NCBI GenBank assembly: GCA_903951825.1
Contig: CAJBDJ010000027.1
Coordinates: 1 to 46,415 of the forward strand
Length of the DNA stretch: 46,415 bases
Source of the DNA: an uncultured Pseudomonadota bacterium
GTDB lineage: Bacteria > Pseudomonadota > Gammaproteobacteria > Burkholderiales > Rhodocyclaceae
Direction of reading: 5' to 3'
This document shows, one piece after another, positions 19,440-32,980 of the stretch. The notes under the pieces are model-generated. The model searched no databases, was not told the origin of the DNA, and saw only the letters and a list, made by a program, of their open reading frames with translations. A program made the position numbers and the translations under genes. Numbering within the stretch: the first letter of the stretch is position 1; the number at the start of each line of letters is the position of its first letter.

Positions 19440-19463
19440 GCGGCAAGAATGCCGCGAAATTTT
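19440..19463 (+). terminator. Intrinsic terminator after recN
   Basis: Stem GCGGCA (19440-19445) / TGCCGC (19450-19455) with loop AGAA, followed after four bases by TTTT. It sits in the 39-bp gap between the convergent recN and Gdt1-family genes. The short T-run makes it moderate in strength. Confidence 0.6.
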
Positions 19464-20065
19464 CACAGCATCGCCAGCAGGCGGGCGCCGGCCAGTGCGG
19501 CGAGGAGCAGGAAAAATCCGCCGCTGATCCGGTGAATCCACAGCAAAGGTAGTTTGTGCATGAGCTTGCGCCCGGCGATGACGCCGATGACCGACGTTCC
19601 TGCCAGGGCAAGGGTGGCGCCCGACCAGACTGCGGAAGCGACGACCGTGCTGCTCATCCCGGCTACTGCAATTTGTGTTTTGTCACCGAATTCGGCGAGA
19701 AATATCAGTAGAAAGGTCGTCGTGACGACACTGTGGCCGGGCTTTTCAGCCACCGCCTCGTCCTCATCCTCGGCTTCGTAACGCAGGCTGCTGATGCCAA
19801 AGACGGCGAAGAGCACGGCCACAACGAGAGTCACCAGCCATTCAGGCAACCAGGCGGCGACTGCGGCACCGAAAACCACTGCCAGCAGGTTGAGCAGGGC
19901 AAACGCGCTGATGGCGCCGATGATGACCGGTGCCGGGCGGTGGCGGGCGGCGAGCGTCATGCACACCAGTTGGCTTTTGTCGCCGATTTCGGCGAGGGAA
20001 ATCAATAAAAAGGTGGCGCCCGCCGAGGATAACCACGACCCGATCGGGGCTGAAAACAAATCCAT
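19463..20065 (-). CDS. Gdt1/TMEM165 (UPF0016) family cation transporter
   Basis: Inner-membrane protein of 200 residues with six predicted hydrophobic segments in two homologous halves. Each half carries the family motif E-x-G-D-K-[S/T]: LAEIGDKSQ near residue 25 and LAEFGDKTQ near residue 124. Bacterial members export manganese, and family members in eukaryotes move Ca/Mn. The acidic linker EAEDEDEAVAE between the halves is typical. It lies 12 bp downstream of fur on the same strand, so it is probably co-transcribed, which fits metal homeostasis. The exact ion is inferred from the family. Confidence 0.88.
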   Translation of the reverse strand: MDLFSAPIGSWLSSAGATFLLISLAEIGDKSQLVCMTLAARHRPAPVIIGAISAFALLNLLAVVFGAAVAAWLPEWLVTLVVAVLFAVFGISSLRYEAEDEDEAVAEKPGHSVVTTTFLLIFLAEFGDKTQIAVAGMSSTVVASAVWSGATLALAGTSVIGVIAGRKLMHKLPLLWIHRISGGFFLLLAALAGARLLAML

Positions 20066-20077
20066 GGGCTCAGTTCC

Positions 20078-20524
20078 TCACGTCTTGCACGGTATTTTCT
20101 CGGCGCGGTGCGGACAAGCCGCTTTGGTACACTTGGCGTAAAGGTGGAGTGCGTGCGCTTCGATGGCAAAACCCCGATCCTCGGCGATCTGCCTTTGCAG
20201 CCGCTCGATTTCGGCGTCGTAAAATTCTTCAACCCGCCCGCAGTCAACGCAGACCAGATGATCGTGGTGGCTGCCGCGGTTGATCTCGAAAACGGCTTTG
20301 CCGGACTCAAAAAAATGCCGCTCCAGCAAACCCGCTTGCTCGAACTGCGTCAAAACGCGATAAACCGTTGCCAGGCCGATGTCCATTTGTTCAGCCAGCA
20401 GGGCGCGATAAACGTCTTCCGCCGACATGTGGCGCAAGCTGCCTTTCTCAAAAAGTTCGAGGATTTTCAAGCGCGGGAGGGTAGCCTTGAGCCCCATGTT
20501 CTTGAGGTCTTGCGGGTCGCTCAT
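20078..20524 (-). CDS. fur: Ferric uptake regulator Fur
   Basis: Iron-responsive repressor of uptake genes. The 148-residue protein has the winged-helix half ([45 protein letters not shown]) and the dimerisation/metal half with [16 protein letters not shown], plus C-terminal CTKAACPH cysteines. It is divergent from bamE, an arrangement widespread in beta- and gammaproteobacteria, and is followed by a Gdt1-family exporter. Cellular iron and manganese control may therefore be linked through one operon. Confidence 0.96.
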   Translation of the reverse strand: MSDPQDLKNMGLKATLPRLKILELFEKGSLRHMSAEDVYRALLAEQMDIGLATVYRVLTQFEQAGLLERHFFESGKAVFEINRGSHHDHLVCVDCGRVEEFYDAEIERLQRQIAEDRGFAIEAHALHLYAKCTKAACPHRAEKIPCKT

Positions 20525-20544
20525 TGAGTGATTTCCGGTGGTTG

Positions 20545-20583
20545 TCGGGGCGGCCCCGAGGGGGATTCAGGTATAATAACCTG
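20545..20583. promoter_or_regulatory. Divergent fur/bamE promoter region with two inverted repeats
   Basis: A perfect TATAAT (20572-20577) points towards bamE, and the complement of the same AT patch reads TATTAT towards fur. Around it lies CAGGT-N6-ACCTG (20568-20583). Just beside it is TCGGGG-CGG-CCCCGA (20545-20559). No good -35 box stands 16-18 bp from the bamE -10. No clear Fur box is seen. The overlap suggests both directions compete for one site; a regulator bound to either palindrome could control both. Confidence 0.5.
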
Positions 20584-20617
20584 CTTCAAAATCGTTTGAA
20601 TAACATCAGAAAATTGC

Positions 20618-21903
<1,286 letters not shown>

Positions 21904-21909
21904 ACGCAG

Positions 21910-24474
<2,565 letters not shown>

Positions 24475-24476
24475 GT

Positions 24477-24506
24477 TTGCCTGCAAGGCTTGATTTCCGC
24501 TAGAAT
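24477..24506 (+). promoter_or_regulatory. Putative carAB promoter
   Basis: TTGCCT (24477-24482) and TAGAAT (24501-24506) are separated by 18 bp, a reasonable sigma-70 pair directly after the kinase stop codon. It would make a leader of about 75-80 bases holding the hairpin at 24525-24552. Confidence 0.5.
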
Positions 24507-24524
24507 GGCGAGCTTAAAAAGTAC

Positions 24525-24552
24525 GAGCGGGGAGGCGAAAGCCTTCCCGCTC
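24525..24552 (+). promoter_or_regulatory. 12-bp GAAA-tetraloop hairpin in the carA leader
   Basis: GAGCGGGGAGGC (24525-24536) pairs with GCCTTCCCGCTC (24541-24552) with one G-U pair and a GAAA loop, a GNRA tetraloop. No T-run follows, so it is not a standard terminator. It ends 23 bases before the AGGAG ribosome-binding site. It could be a regulatory or stabilising leader element for carA; function is inferred from position only. Confidence 0.6.
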
Positions 24553-24588
24553 GGCACATCAAAATTAGAAATTCTAGGAGAGCTGGTC

Positions 24589-25746
24589 GTGTCATTGCTG
24601 CCCTCATGTTCCCCCGCCATTCTCGCCCTCGCCGACGGAACGGTATTCAAGGGCCAGTCGATCGGCGCTGATGGCGTTACCAGTGGCGAGGTCGTTTTCA
24701 ATACCGCCATGTCCGGTTATCAGGAAATCCTGACCGATCCTTCCTACAGCCGTCAGATCGTCACCTTGACTTATCCGCACATCGGCAACACCGGCTGTAA
24801 TGCCGAGGATTTTGAATCCCCCGCCAATTATGCCGCCGGCTTGGTCATTCGTGATTTGCCATTGATTGCCTCGAACTGGCGCTCGCCGGAGGATTTGTCG
24901 TCTTACCTCAAAAAGCACGGGATTGTCGCCATTGCCGATATTGATACGCGCAAGTTGACCCGTATCCTGCGCGAAAAAGGCGCACAGGCCGGCTGCATTC
25001 TGGCCGGCGAGGTGGATGAATCGAAGGCGTTGGCCATAGCGCGTGACTTTCCGGGGCTGAGCGGCATGGATCTGGCCAAGGTGGTTTCCGTCAAGACGGG
25101 CTATGCCTGGGACGAAGCCGAGTGGACCTTGAGCGGCTATGCGCCCGCGCCGGCGCCGCGTTTCCATGTGGTTGCCTATGATTTTGGTGTCAAAAGAAAC
25201 ATTCTGCGCATGCTCGCCCAGCGCGGCTGCAAGCTGACGGTGGTGCCGGCGCAGACGCCGGCTGCCGATGTTCTGGCGATGCAACCGGATGGCGTGTTCC
25301 TGTCGAACGGTCCCGGCGATCCCGAACCTTGCGATTATGCAATTGCCGCCATTCGCGAATTTCTTGAGCGCGGTGTGCCGACCTTCGGTATCTGCCTTGG
25401 CCACCAGCTGCTGGCGCTTGCCTCCGGCGCTAGGACGCTGAAAATGAAATTCGGTCATCATGGTGCGAATCATCCAGTCAAGGACATGGATACCGGCCAG
25501 GTGTTGATTACCAGCCAGAATCACGGTTTTGCGGTCGACGCCGATTCCTTGCCGAAAAACCTGCGTGCCACCCATGTCTCCCTGTTCGATGGCTCCTTGC
25601 AGGGAATTGCCCGCACCGATGTGCCTGCTTTTTCCTTCCAGGGGCATCCGGAAGCCAGCCCCGGTCCGCATGATGTGGCCTATCTTTTTGACCGCTTCCT
25701 CGACGCCATGACGCGCGGCGTGGCAGCGCTGCAAGCGGCAAAATAA
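24589..25746 (+). CDS. carA: Carbamoyl-phosphate synthase small (glutaminase) subunit
   Basis: Hydrolyses glutamine and channels ammonia to CarB for arginine and pyrimidine synthesis. I start it at the GTG at 24589, eight bases after AGGAG; this gives 385 residues and places the nucleophile of GICLGHQ at Cys269, the same number as in E. coli CarA. The frame is open further upstream to 24490, but that would run through the leader hairpin and start at the promoter. Other motifs: [24 protein letters not shown] and [11 protein letters not shown]. carB follows after 12 bases. Confidence 0.96.
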   Translation: MSLLPSCSPAILALADGTVFKGQSIGADGVTSGEVVFNTAMSGYQEILTDPSYSRQIVTLTYPHIGNTGCNAEDFESPANYAAGLVIRDLPLIASNWRSPEDLSSYLKKHGIVAIADIDTRKLTRILREKGAQAGCILAGEVDESKALAIARDFPGLSGMDLAKVVSVKTGYAWDEAEWTLSGYAPAPAPRFHVVAYDFGVKRNILRMLAQRGCKLTVVPAQTPAADVLAMQPDGVFLSNGPGDPEPCDYAIAAIREFLERGVPTFGICLGHQLLALASGARTLKMKFGHHGANHPVKDMDTGQVLITSQNHGFAVDADSLPKNLRATHVSLFDGSLQGIARTDVPAFSFQGHPEASPGPHDVAYLFDRFLDAMTRGVAALQAAK

Positions 25747-25758
25747 GCGAGAACAACG

Positions 25759-28700
25759 ATGCCGAAACGTACCGACATTAAAAGTGTTTTGATTATTGGA
25801 GCCGGCCCGATCATCATCGGCCAGGCCTGCGAATTCGACTATTCCGGCGCACAAGCCTGCAAGGCGCTGCGCGAGGAGGGTTACAAGGTCATCCTGGTGA
25901 ATTCCAACCCGGCGACGATCATGACCGACCCGGAAATGGCCGACGTTACCTACATCGAGCCGATCACCTGGCAGGTGGTCGCCAAGATCATCGAAAAAGA
26001 GCGCCCGGACGCGTTGCTGCCAACCATGGGTGGCCAGACGGCGCTCAATTGCGCGCTCGACCTCGATCGCGAGGGCGTGCTCGCCAAATTCAATGTGGAG
26101 CTGATTGGTGCTTCGAAGGAAGCCATCGACAAGGCCGAGGATCGCCAGAAGTTCAAGGATGCGATGACCCGGATTGGCCTCGGTTCGGCTCGTTCGGCGA
26201 CGGCGCACAGCATGGAAGAGGCTTACCAGGTGCAGGCGATGATCGGCTTCCCGACCATCATCCGCCCCTCCTTTACTTTGGGCGGGACGGGCGGCGGCAT
26301 TGCCTACAACATGGAAGAATTCGAGACCATCTGCAAGCGCGGTCTCGAAGCCTCGCCGACCAACGAGCTGTTGATCGAGGAATCGCTGCTCGGCTGGAAA
26401 GAGTATGAAATGGAAGTCGTCCGCGACAAGGCGGACAACTGCATCATCGTCTGTTCGATTGAAAACCTGGATCCGATGGGGGTTCATACCGGCGACTCGA
26501 TCACCGTCGCGCCGGCGCAGACCCTGACTGACAAGGAATACCAGATTCTGCGCAACGCTTCGATTGCCGTGTTGCGCGAAATCGGCGTCGATACCGGCGG
26601 CTCCAACGTGCAATTTTCGATCAACCCGAATGATGGCCGGATGATCGTCATCGAGATGAATCCACGCGTCTCGCGTTCGTCGGCGCTGGCCTCGAAGGCG
26701 ACCGGTTTCCCGATCGCCAAGATTGCCGCCAAGCTGTCGGTCGGCTACACGCTCGATGAGTTGTCAAACGACATCACCGGCGGCAAGACGCCGGCCTCGT
26801 TCGAGCCGTCGATTGATTACGTCGTCACCAAAGTGCCGCGTTTTGCCTTTGAAAAATTCCCGCAGGCCGACAATACCCTGACCACCCAGATGAAATCGGT
26901 GGGCGAAGTCATGGCCATCGGCCGTACTTTTCAGGAATCGCTACAGAAAGCCTTGCGTGGTCTGGAGGTTGGTGTCGACGGCTTCAACCTGAAATCGGTC
27001 GACCCGGAAACCATCGACGAACAGTTGGCTCGGCCGACGCCTGATCGCCTGTGGTACGTTGCCGATGCCTTCGGTGTCGGTATGTCGGTCGAGAAAGTCT
27101 TCGAACTGACCCGGATTGATCCGTGGTTCCTCGTGCAGATCAAGGAAATCGTCGATCTCGAACTGGAAATCGAAAAGCGCGAGTTTTCGTCGTTGACCGC
27201 CGATGAGTTGCGCTATCTCAAACGCAAGGGGTTTGCCGACCGCCGTTTGGCGCATTTGACCAAAACCACTGAAAGTCTTGTCCGCGCAGGCCGCCATGCC
27301 CTCGGTGTGCGCCCGGTGTACAAGCGGGTCGACACTTGTGCCGGCGAATTCGCCACGGGCACCGCCTACATGTACTCGACCTACGAGGACGAGTGCGAAG
27401 CCAAGCCGACCGACAAGAAAAAAATCATGGTTCTCGGCGGCGGCCCGAATCGTATCGGCCAAGGGATCGAATTCGATTATTGCTGCGTCCATGCGGCAAT
27501 GGCGATGCGTGAGGATGGTTACGAAACGATCATGGTCAATTGCAACCCGGAGACGGTTTCCACCGATTACGATACCTCTGATCGCCTTTATTTCGAGCCG
27601 CTGACGCTGGAAGACGTCCTGGAAATCGTCGCCATCGAAAAACCGGTTGGCGTCATCGTCCAGTACGGTGGCCAAACGCCCTTGAAATTGGCGCTGGCGC
27701 TTGAAGCCAACGGCGTGCCCATCATCGGCACCAGCCCCGAATCGATTGACATCGCCGAAGACCGTGAGCGTTTCCAGCAATTGCTGCACGAACTCGGTCT
27801 CAAGCAACCGCCCAACCGTACCGCCCGCACTGAAGAAGACGCGCTGCGTCTGGCGCAGGAGATCGGTTATCCGCTGGTCGTCCGCCCCTCCTACGTACTC
27901 GGCGGTCGCGCCATGGAAATCGTTCATGAGCAGAAGGATCTTGAGCGTTACATGCGCGAAGCGGTCAAGGTTTCCCATGATTCGCCGGTTCTCCTCGACC
28001 GCTTCCTCAATGATGCCGTCGAGTGTGATGTCGATGCGCTTTCCGATGGCAAGGAAGTGATTATTGGCGGCGTCATGGAACACATTGAACAGGCGGGCGT
28101 TCATTCCGGCGACTCGGCCTGCTCGCTGCCGCCGTATTCATTGAGTTTGACGATTCAGGACGAATTGCGCCGGCAGACTCAATTGATGGCCAAGGCGCTT
28201 AATGTTTGCGGTTTGATGAACGTCCAGTTCGCCATCAAGAACGACACGGTTTATGTGCTCGAAGTCAATCCGCGCGCCTCGCGCACCGTCCCTTTTGTTT
28301 CCAAGGCGACCGGCCTGCAGTTGGCCAAGATCGCCGCCCGCTGCATGGCCGGGCGCAGTCTCAAGGATCAGGGCGTGACGAAGGAAGTGATTCCACCTTA
28401 TTTTTCGGTCAAAGAAGCTGTTTTTCCCTTCGTCAAGTTTCCCGGGGTCGATACCATTTTGGGCCCGGAAATGAAGTCGACCGGGGAAGTCATGGGCGTC
28501 GGTGTGACTTTTGCCGAAGCCTTCGTCAAATCGCAATTGGCGGCCGGTGTCAAGCTGCCGGCCGGCGGCAAGGTTTTTCTGTCGGTCAAGGACAGCGACA
28601 AGAGCAAGGCCGTTGAAATCGCCAGGCATTTGCACGATGTCGGTTTCTCGCTGGTCGCCACGCGCGGCACGGCACATGCCATCGAGGCGGCCGGGATACC

Positions 28701-28965
28701 CGTCGGGCCGGTCAACAAGGTGACAGAAGGACGTCCGCACATCGTCGACATGATCAAGAACAACGAAATCGCGCTGATTATCAACACCGTCGAAGAAAAG
28801 CGCCTGGCAATCAACGACTCGCGTTCGATTCGTATCTCCGGCCTGCAGGCGCGGGTGACGATGTACACGACGATCTGGGGTGCCGAAGCAGCGGCTGAAG
28901 GGATTCGCAACCACGGTGAGTTGGTGGTTTATCCGATTCAGGCCTTGCACGCGCAGCTTCACTAA
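25759..28965 (+). CDS. carB: Carbamoyl-phosphate synthase large subunit
   Basis: The 1,068-residue subunit makes carbamoyl phosphate from bicarbonate, ammonia and two ATP. Two homologous ATP-grasp halves are visible: [20 protein letters not shown] with [12 protein letters not shown] in the first, and [17 protein letters not shown] with [12 protein letters not shown] in the second. A C-terminal MGS-like allosteric domain (about residue 940 onward) contains [17 protein letters not shown]. The size is canonical. It is co-transcribed with carA. A 10-bp hairpin with a T-run follows and separates it from greA. Confidence 0.98.
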   Translation: MPKRTDIKSVLIIGAGPIIIGQACEFDYSGAQACKALREEGYKVILVNSNPATIMTDPEMADVTYIEPITWQVVAKIIEKERPDALLPTMGGQTALNCALDLDREGVLAKFNVELIGASKEAIDKAEDRQKFKDAMTRIGLGSARSATAHSMEEAYQVQAMIGFPTIIRPSFTLGGTGGGIAYNMEEFETICKRGLEASPTNELLIEESLLGWKEYEMEVVRDKADNCIIVCSIENLDPMGVHTGDSITVAPAQTLTDKEYQILRNASIAVLREIGVDTGGSNVQFSINPNDGRMIVIEMNPRVSRSSALASKATGFPIAKIAAKLSVGYTLDELSNDITGGKTPASFEPSIDYVVTKVPRFAFEKFPQADNTLTTQMKSVGEVMAIGRTFQESLQKALRGLEVGVDGFNLKSVDPETIDEQLARPTPDRLWYVADAFGVGMSVEKVFELTRIDPWFLVQIKEIVDLELEIEKREFSSLTADELRYLKRKGFADRRLAHLTKTTESLVRAGRHALGVRPVYKRVDTCAGEFATGTAYMYSTYEDECEAKPTDKKKIMVLGGGPNRIGQGIEFDYCCVHAAMAMREDGYETIMVNCNPETVSTDYDTSDRLYFEPLTLEDVLEIVAIEKPVGVIVQYGGQTPLKLALALEANGVPIIGTSPESIDIAEDRERFQQLLHELGLKQPPNRTARTEEDALRLAQEIGYPLVVRPSYVLGGRAMEIVHEQKDLERYMREAVKVSHDSPVLLDRFLNDAVECDVDALSDGKEVIIGGVMEHIEQAGVHSGDSACSLPPYSLSLTIQDELRRQTQLMAKALNVCGLMNVQFAIKNDTVYVLEVNPRASRTVPFVSKATGLQLAKIAARCMAGRSLKDQGVTKEVIPPYFSVKEAVFPFVKFPGVDTILGPEMKSTGEVMGVGVTFAEAFVKSQLAAGVKLPAGGKVFLSVKDSDKSKAVEIARHLHDVGFSLVATRGTAHAIEAAGIPVGPVNKVTEGRPHIVDMIKNNEIALIINTVEEKRLAINDSRSIRISGLQARVTMYTTIWGAEAAAEGIRNHGELVVYPIQALHAQLH

Positions 28966-28974
28966 AACAACCTG

Positions 28975-29015
28975 AAACCGCCGGGTAACCTCACGGAGCC
29001 GGCGGTTTGCTTTTT
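28975..29015 (+). terminator. Intrinsic terminator between carB and greA
   Basis: AAACCGCCGG (28975-28984) pairs perfectly with CCGGCGGTTT (28999-29008) around a 14-base loop; GC and five T residues follow (29011-29015). It lies 9 bp past the carB stop and 12 bp before the greA start. This predicts partial or full uncoupling of greA from carAB. Confidence 0.75.
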
Positions 29016-29027
29016 CTGGAATAAATC

Positions 29028-29504
29028 ATGAGTAAAGTCCCATTGACCGTCATCGGTGCCGAAAAATTGCGCGAAGAATTGCATCGCCTGAAAACGGTCG
29101 AACGCCCCTCGGTGATTGCGGCCATCGCTGAGGCGCGGGCGCATGGCGACCTTTCGGAAAATGCTGAATATGACGCGGCGAAAGAGCGCCAGGGCTTTGT
29201 CGAAGGGCGGATTCAGGAGGTGGAGGGCAAGCTCTCGAACGCGCAGATCATCGACCCGCAACTGCTGGATGCCGATGGTCGCTGCGTCTTTGGCGCCACC
29301 GTCGATCTTGAAGACCAGGATAGCGGCGCCCGGCTAACCTACCAGATTGTCGGTGAAGACGAGGCGGACATCAAACTGGGCAAGCTTTCGCTTGCTTCGC
29401 CGATGGCGCGTGCACTGATCGGCAAATATGCCGGCGATGTCGCTCAGGTTCAGGCGCCTGGCGGTATCCGTGAGCTTGAAATCATCGACGTTCGCTACGA
29501 ATAG
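29028..29504 (+). CDS. greA: Transcription elongation factor GreA
   Basis: Rescues backtracked RNA polymerase by stimulating transcript cleavage. The 158-residue protein has the N-terminal coiled-coil hairpin with the acidic-tip motif [20 protein letters not shown] and the C-terminal FKBP-like domain with VGEDEAD and [10 protein letters not shown]. It starts just after the carB terminator; the DUF4149 gene starts six bases after its stop. Confidence 0.97.
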   Translation: MSKVPLTVIGAEKLREELHRLKTVERPSVIAAIAEARAHGDLSENAEYDAAKERQGFVEGRIQEVEGKLSNAQIIDPQLLDADGRCVFGATVDLEDQDSGARLTYQIVGEDEADIKLGKLSLASPMARALIGKYAGDVAQVQAPGGIRELEIIDVRYE

Positions 29505-29510
29505 AGCGCC

Positions 29511-29972
29511 ATGCGCAAATTGTCCGAAGCCCTCTATTTGACGGTCATCACCCTCTGGGTGGGCGGCCTCTGGGCGCTTGGCTACATTGCCGCGCCGCTG
29601 CTTTTTTCCAGCCTTGGCGATCGCCAGCTGGCTGGCTGGGTGGCCGGCAAATTGTTTTCGCTGATCGGCTGGGTCGGCCTGGGGTCGGCGGCTTATCTGC
29701 TGATGTTCCTGTTTGCCCGCCAGGGACTCCGGTCGATCAAGGGCAGTATTTTCTGGCTGGTCGTGCTGATGGCGCTGATGGCGGCCGCAACTCAGTTCGG
29801 AATTCAGCCACTCATGGCGCAACTCAAGGCCGATGCCTTGCCGCGTGAAGTCATGGAAAGCGTGTTGCGCGACCGTTTTGCCGCCTGGCATGGGGTGTCC
29901 AGCATTCTTTACCTCATGCAAAGTTTGCTGGGTTTATGGCTCGTCGTCTGGAGTCAGCGCGGGCTGCGTTGA
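29511..29972 (+). CDS. DUF4149 inner-membrane protein
   Basis: A 153-residue protein of unknown function with four hydrophobic segments (about 7-30, 45-70, 80-100 and 128-148). The opening EALYLTVITLWVGGLWALGY fits the DUF4149 family. The gene commonly sits near greA and yhbY in betaproteobacteria (family knowledge). Its TGA abuts the yhbY stop codon on the other strand with no base between them. Confidence 0.82.
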   Translation: MRKLSEALYLTVITLWVGGLWALGYIAAPLLFSSLGDRQLAGWVAGKLFSLIGWVGLGSAAYLLMFLFARQGLRSIKGSIFWLVVLMALMAAATQFGIQPLMAQLKADALPREVMESVLRDRFAAWHGVSSILYLMQSLLGLWLVVWSQRGLR

Positions 29973-30335
29973 TCAGCCCTGAAGCGCACGCTTGGTCAGG
30001 CGTGGTGCTTTTGCCGGGCGCCGGGTTTTTACCGATTTGTTGCTGTTGACCGTCGTTGCATCAAGCGGCCTTGGGCGATAGACAATCAGCAGCTTGCCAA
30101 TGTGCTGGACGGCGGCAGCGCCGAGTTCGCTGCATATTTTTTCCAGATAGGCGAGGCGATTTTCACGGCTGTCGCCGTAGACGCGAATTTTGATCAATTC
30201 ATGTGCGTTCAGGCAAATCTCGATTTCACGAAGGACATTCTCGGTCAAGCCGCTCTCGGCGATCGAGACCACCGGGGCAAGACTGTGGGCGCGGGCGCGC
30301 AGGCTGCTGCGTTCGGCGGAAGATAGTTGCAACAT
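29973..30335 (-). CDS. yhbY: YhbY-family RNA-binding (CRM domain) protein
   Basis: A 120-residue protein with a CRS1-YhbY/CRM domain associated with assembly of the large ribosomal subunit. Visible features are LSSAERSSLRARAHSLAPVV, an ESGLTENVLREIEICLNAHELIKI core and the GKLLIVYRP strand. A basic tail (KTRRPAKAPRLTKR) extends the usual domain. AAAGG lies about eight bases before the ATG. It is divergent from rlmE with a 35-bp gap, pairing two ribosome-biogenesis genes. Confidence 0.92.
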   Translation of the reverse strand: MLQLSSAERSSLRARAHSLAPVVSIAESGLTENVLREIEICLNAHELIKIRVYGDSRENRLAYLEKICSELGAAAVQHIGKLLIVYRPRPLDATTVNSNKSVKTRRPAKAPRLTKRALQG

Positions 30336-30370
30336 TTCATTAAACCTTTCAAAAACGGCATTTTACCCGA

Positions 30371-30988
30371 ATGAAAAGAACCCGAACCAGCAAAGCCTGG
30401 ATGCGCGAGCATGTGAATGACACGTATGTGCAGTTGGCCAAAAAGGAAGGCTGGCGCTCGCGAGCGGCCTTCAAGTTGATGGAGATCGACGACAAGGACA
30501 AGCTGCTCAAGCGTGGCGAAGTGGCCGTTGACCTCGGGGCAACGCCCGGTGGCTGGTCGCAGGTAGCCTCGAAAAGAGTGGGTGATAGCGGTTTGGTGAT
30601 TGCGCTCGATCTGCTGGAAATGGAGCCGCTGCATAACGTCGATTTCATCCAGGGCGACTTCCGCGAGGATGATGTTCTGCAAAAACTCGAAGAAAAGCTC
30701 GCCGGTCGGCGCGTTGGTCTTGTAATGTCGGACATGGCTCCCAATATGTCAGGTGTGCCGCTGGTTGATCAGGCGCGGGTCATGTATCTCGCCGAACTCG
30801 GCCTGGAATTTTCCAAGGCACATCTGAAACCGGAAGGGTCTTTTCTGGTCAAAGTGTTTCAGGGAAGTGATTATGAAAAGTTTCTTGTCGCAATGCGGGA
30901 AACCTTCAAAACGGTCGTGGTTCGCAAGCCGGACGCTTCCCGGGATCGTAGCGCCGAGCTTTATCTGCTCGGTCGTGTCCTGCGTTGA
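30371..30988 (+). CDS. rlmE: 23S rRNA 2'-O-methyltransferase RlmE (FtsJ/RrmJ)
   Basis: Methylates the 2'-OH of U2552 in 23S rRNA (E. coli numbering), a heat-shock-linked late step in 50S assembly. The 205-residue protein shows the K-D-K-E tetrad: [25 protein letters not shown] and SAELYLLG. It also has the SAM loop [12 protein letters not shown]. It is upstream of ftsH, the same arrangement as in E. coli. Confidence 0.97.
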   Translation: MKRTRTSKAWMREHVNDTYVQLAKKEGWRSRAAFKLMEIDDKDKLLKRGEVAVDLGATPGGWSQVASKRVGDSGLVIALDLLEMEPLHNVDFIQGDFREDDVLQKLEEKLAGRRVGLVMSDMAPNMSGVPLVDQARVMYLAELGLEFSKAHLKPEGSFLVKVFQGSDYEKFLVAMRETFKTVVVRKPDASRDRSAELYLLGRVLR

Positions 30989-30996
30989 TTTGTGTT

Positions 30997-31035
30997 TAGA
31001 ATGGCGCTTTTTCGCTCAGCGCCCTTGAAGGAGAG
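30997..31035 (+). promoter_or_regulatory. Candidate ftsH -10 element, leader hairpin and ribosome-binding site
   Basis: TAGAAT (30997-31002) starts nine bases after the rlmE stop and shares the ten-base string TAGAATGGCG with the carA promoter; no convincing -35 is seen. Stem GGCGC/GCGCC (31003-31007, 31019-31023) precedes the strong site AAGGAGAG (31028-31035). This ribosome-binding site supports the TTG start at 31041, seven bases after GGAG, over the ATG at 31050. Confidence 0.45.
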
Positions 31036-31040
31036 CAAGC

Positions 31041-32921
31041 TTGAACAACATGTTCAAAAACCTCGCAGTCTGGCTGGTCATTGGTCTCGTGCTGATGACG
31101 GTATTCAACCAGTTCAATACCCGGCAGGTTGCCCAAGGTTCGATTGAGTACTCGCAGTTCATCGAAGAGGTCAATCAGGGGCGGATCAGCAAAGTCGTCA
31201 TTGAAGGGCGCACGCTGAAAGCAACGACAACCGAAGGCAAGCGAATCACCTCTTATGCGCCGCCCGACCTCTGGATGGTTTCCGACCTTCTGAAAAGCGG
31301 CGTCAAGATAGAAGCCAAGCCGGAAGAAGAGCCATCATTCCTGATGAATCTTTTTGTCAGCTGGTTTCCGATGTTGTTATTGATCGGTGTCTGGGTCTTT
31401 TTCATGCGCCAGATGCAGGGCGGCGGCAAAGGCGGGGCTTTCTCCTTCGGCAAATCGCGTGCCCGGATGACCGACGAAGCGCAAAACGTCATCACTTTTG
31501 CTGATGTTGCCGGCTGCGATGAAGCCAAGGAAGAGGTTCAGGAGATTGTCGATTTCCTGCGCGACCCCTCCAAATTCCAGAAACTCGGCGGTCGCATTCC
31601 CAAGGGCGTGCTGATGGTCGGCAATCCGGGAACCGGTAAAACCCTTCTTGCCAAGGCAATTGCCGGCGAAGCCAAAGTTCCGTTTTTCAGCATTTCCGGC
31701 TCCGACTTCGTTGAAATGTTTGTCGGTGTCGGCGCGGCGCGCGTTCGCGACATGTTTGAAAATGCCAAAAAACAGTCGCCATGCATCATTTTCATCGATG
31801 AGATTGATGCGGTCGGACGCCATCGCGGGGCTGGTCTCGGCGGCGGCAACGACGAGCGCGAACAAACCCTCAATCAATTGCTGGTCGAAATGGACGGCTT
31901 TGAGGGGCAGACCGGCATTATCGTGATTGCCGCGACCAACCGCCCGGATATTCTCGATCCGGCTTTGCTGCGCCCGGGACGTTTCGATCGTCAGGTCGTC
32001 GTTCCCTTGCCGGACATTCGTGGCCGCGAGGAAATTCTCAAGGTGCACATGCGCAAAGTGCCGATCTCGACCGATGTCAAGCCGGATCTGATTGCGCGCG
32101 GTACGCCTGGTTTTTCCGGTGCCGACCTTGCCAACCTGGTCAATGAGGCGGCCTTGTTTGCCGCTCGCGGCAACAAGCGCCTGGTCGATATGGACGACTT
32201 CGAGAAGGCCAAAGACAAAATCATGATGGGCGCCGAGCGTCGCAGCATGGTGATGAGCGAAGAAGAGAAGCGCAACACGGCTTATCACGAGTCGGGTCAC
32301 GCGGTGGTTGCCAAGCTGGTGCCGAAATCCGATCCGGTGCACAAAGTCACCATTATTCCGCGTGGTCGCGCGCTCGGCCTGACCATGCAGTTGCCGGTCG
32401 AGGATCGCTACGCTTACGACAGGCAGTATTTGATGAGCCGGATTGCAGTGCTCTTCGGTGGCCGGATTGCCGAAGAACTGTTCATGAATCAAATGACGAC
32501 CGGCGCTTCCAACGATTTCGAGCGGGCAACGGCGATGGCGCGGGATATGGTGACGCGCTACGGGATGTCGGATATGGGGGTGATGGTCTATGGCGAAAAT
32601 GAGGGGGAAGTTTTCCTCGGTCGCTCGGTGACTCAGCACAAAAATGTCTCGGAAGCGACGATGCAAAAAGTCGACATGGAAATCCGCCGCATTATTGACC
32701 AGCAATACGCTTTGGCGCGGCAGTTGCTGGAAGAAAACCGCGACAAGGTCGAGGCGATGACTCATGCCTTGCTCGAATGGGAAACCATCGATGCCGAGCA
32801 GATTGACGACATCATGGCCGGCAAGCCGCCGCGCCCGCCGAAGCCGCTTCAATCGACGTCGCGCCCGGTTCCGCCGGCGGATTCGCCGGGGGCGGAGCCT
32901 AACGCAACGGCGCCGGCCTGA
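31041..32921 (+). CDS. ftsH: ATP-dependent zinc metalloprotease FtsH
   Basis: Inner-membrane AAA+ protease that degrades damaged membrane proteins and regulators such as sigma-32 and LpxC in other bacteria. The 626-residue protein starts at TTG ([11 protein letters not shown]) and has two transmembrane segments (about 5-22 and 105-125). It has Walker A GNPGTGKT (194-201), Walker [10 protein letters not shown], the second region of homology [16 protein letters not shown], and the zinc-protease motif HESGH at 416-420. The proline-rich tail is typical. A strong terminator follows. Confidence 0.98.
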   Translation: MNNMFKNLAVWLVIGLVLMTVFNQFNTRQVAQGSIEYSQFIEEVNQGRISKVVIEGRTLKATTTEGKRITSYAPPDLWMVSDLLKSGVKIEAKPEEEPSFLMNLFVSWFPMLLLIGVWVFFMRQMQGGGKGGAFSFGKSRARMTDEAQNVITFADVAGCDEAKEEVQEIVDFLRDPSKFQKLGGRIPKGVLMVGNPGTGKTLLAKAIAGEAKVPFFSISGSDFVEMFVGVGAARVRDMFENAKKQSPCIIFIDEIDAVGRHRGAGLGGGNDEREQTLNQLLVEMDGFEGQTGIIVIAATNRPDILDPALLRPGRFDRQVVVPLPDIRGREEILKVHMRKVPISTDVKPDLIARGTPGFSGADLANLVNEAALFAARGNKRLVDMDDFEKAKDKIMMGAERRSMVMSEEEKRNTAYHESGHAVVAKLVPKSDPVHKVTIIPRGRALGLTMQLPVEDRYAYDRQYLMSRIAVLFGGRIAEELFMNQMTTGASNDFERATAMARDMVTRYGMSDMGVMVYGENEGEVFLGRSVTQHKNVSEATMQKVDMEIRRIIDQQYALARQLLEENRDKVEAMTHALLEWETIDAEQIDDIMAGKPPRPPKPLQSTSRPVPPADSPGAEPNATAPA

Positions 32922-32946
32922 GTCTTGTTTAGTGGTTTAAGCAGCA

Positions 32947-32972
32947 GCCGGGAGTGCGCTCCCGGCTTTTTT
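32947..32972 (+). terminator. Strong intrinsic terminator between ftsH and folP
   Basis: GCCGGGAG (32947-32954) pairs perfectly with CTCCCGGC (32959-32966) over a TGCG loop and is followed by six T residues. It ends only eight bases before the folP ATG at 32981. It should end most ftsH transcripts, and any folP message has to pass through it. Confidence 0.88.
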
Positions 32973-32980
32973 ATTTGATC

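Noticed and set aside
24604-26613. Open minus-strand frame of 669 codons
   Set aside because: Antisense to carA and carB, both of which are certain; an effect of third-position GC bias.
31377-32852. Open minus-strand frame of 491 codons
   Set aside because: Antisense to the conserved AAA and protease domains of ftsH.
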